The position numbers and the translations under genes were made by a program. From contig NZ_CABFKI010000001.1 in the NCBI RefSeq assembly GCF_901764995.1, positions 124,001 through 188,000 on the forward strand: a DNA stretch of 64,000 nucleotides. The letters are read 5' to 3'. The first letter of the stretch is position 1; each line of letters starts with the position of its first letter. This document shows positions 63,678 through 64,000 of this stretch, in pieces. The stretch comes from Actinobacillus porcinus. GTDB lineage: Bacteria; Pseudomonadota; Gammaproteobacteria; Enterobacterales; Pasteurellaceae. The notes under the pieces were generated by a model that was not told where the DNA came from, ran no database searches, and saw only the letters and a program-made list of their open reading frames with translations.

Positions 63678-64000
63678 TTATTTCCCACCCCAAACCACAA
63701 ACACTTTATCATCGCCTAAAGTGCGGCTAAAAGCGTAATAGTTTTGGGTTGAGCGATCTTGGTGTTCGCCGGCGCCGATGGCTTGATGACGTTGGCGGAA
63801 TTGTGCCACTTTTTGCCAATGCTGTTGCAAGGCTTGTTTGTCTGCATTGGTTTGCAACTCATTCCAGTTCATATCAGAACGCGTGCCTTGTACCGCATCG
63901 GATCCTGTGGCACCAAATTCACGTCCGCTTTCATCGCCATAATAAATTTGAACCGCCCCTGACGCCAACAGCAATAAATCAGCCGCGGTTTTTTGTTTGG
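63678..64000 (-). CDS. malS: Periplasmic alpha-amylase MalS, C-terminal part
   Basis: The last ~107 codons of a glycoside hydrolase family 13 enzyme; the 5' part lies beyond the right edge. SGAVQIYYGDESGREFGATG, QGTRSDMNW and QFRQRHQAIGAG match the end of E. coli MalS, which cuts long maltodextrins in the periplasm. The frame stays open to the window edge. Neighbouring malT and malP support the assignment. Confidence 0.88.
   Translation of the reverse strand, partial: KQKTAADLLLLASGAVQIYYGDESGREFGATGSDAVQGTRSDMNWNELQTNADKQALQQHWQKVAQFRQRHQAIGAGEHQDRSTQNYYAFSRTLGDDKVFVVWGGK

Overview
The window is a chromosomal segment of a Pasteurellaceae bacterium of the Haemophilus/Aggregatibacter type. 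The 9-base DNA uptake signal AAGTGCGGT (or its complement ACCGCACTT) is scattered through genes and, as inverted pairs, forms many intergenic terminators. Gene content also fits: napFDAGHBC order, fucRIKUAP, xylFGH/xylAB, hslVU, mutY-yggX-mltC, arfA. No phage, complete insertion sequence, rRNA operon or CRISPR array was seen.

Layout. 1-6.4 kb: phosphoglycerate uptake locus (pgtP partial, divergent from pgtC-pgtB-pgtA) with pgtA broken by a one-base frameshift, then convergent uhpT. 6.7-13.2 kb: periplasmic nitrate reductase operon, with palindromic repeats in three of its gaps. 13.3-15.2 kb: mscS and a recombination scar made of a truncated rluC with an altered catalytic motif, the first ~75 bases of dapE and a second 3' end of napC. 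15.3-18.7 kb: ftsB-ispD-ispF and convergent hslVU. 18.9-22 kb: aspA and divergent dcuB (fumarate metabolism). 22-28 kb: a von Willebrand-like gene remnant, yggL, trmB, mutY-yggX-mltC, tRNA-Phe and tRNA-Asn, a small unknown gene, arfA with a terminator inside its reading frame, and perM. 28.3-36.3 kb: L-fucose regulon fucR-IKUAP-fucO behind a perfect CRP site. 36.3-39.3 kb: an unknown gene, a Slam-type outer-membrane translocator, its probable small lipoprotein substrate and a divergent XRE regulator. 39.4-47.1 kb: eno, then a Fur-box-preceded unit of a TonB-dependent receptor, two fused ABC half-transporters and a DUF454 membrane protein. 47.3-50 kb: pyrG and truD. 50-58 kb: D-xylose locus xylR, xylFGH, xylAB. 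58.3-64 kb: maltodextrin genes malP, malT and the 3' end of malS.

Physiologically the segment describes a facultative host-associated fermenter. It scavenges host sugars and sugar phosphates (fucose, xylose, maltodextrin, hexose-6-phosphate, phosphoglycerate) under CRP control, uses nitrate and fumarate as electron acceptors, and takes iron or heme through surface receptors.

The least ordinary parts are the nap-mscS-scar block, which carries the other Pasteurellaceae uptake signal type (ACAAGCGGT) and REPIN-like palindromes; the Slam/lipoprotein/XRE cassette; the TonB receptor/exporter-fold ABC/DUF454 operon; and the self-truncating arfA. Identifications rest on reading protein sequences by eye from known families; no database search was run.
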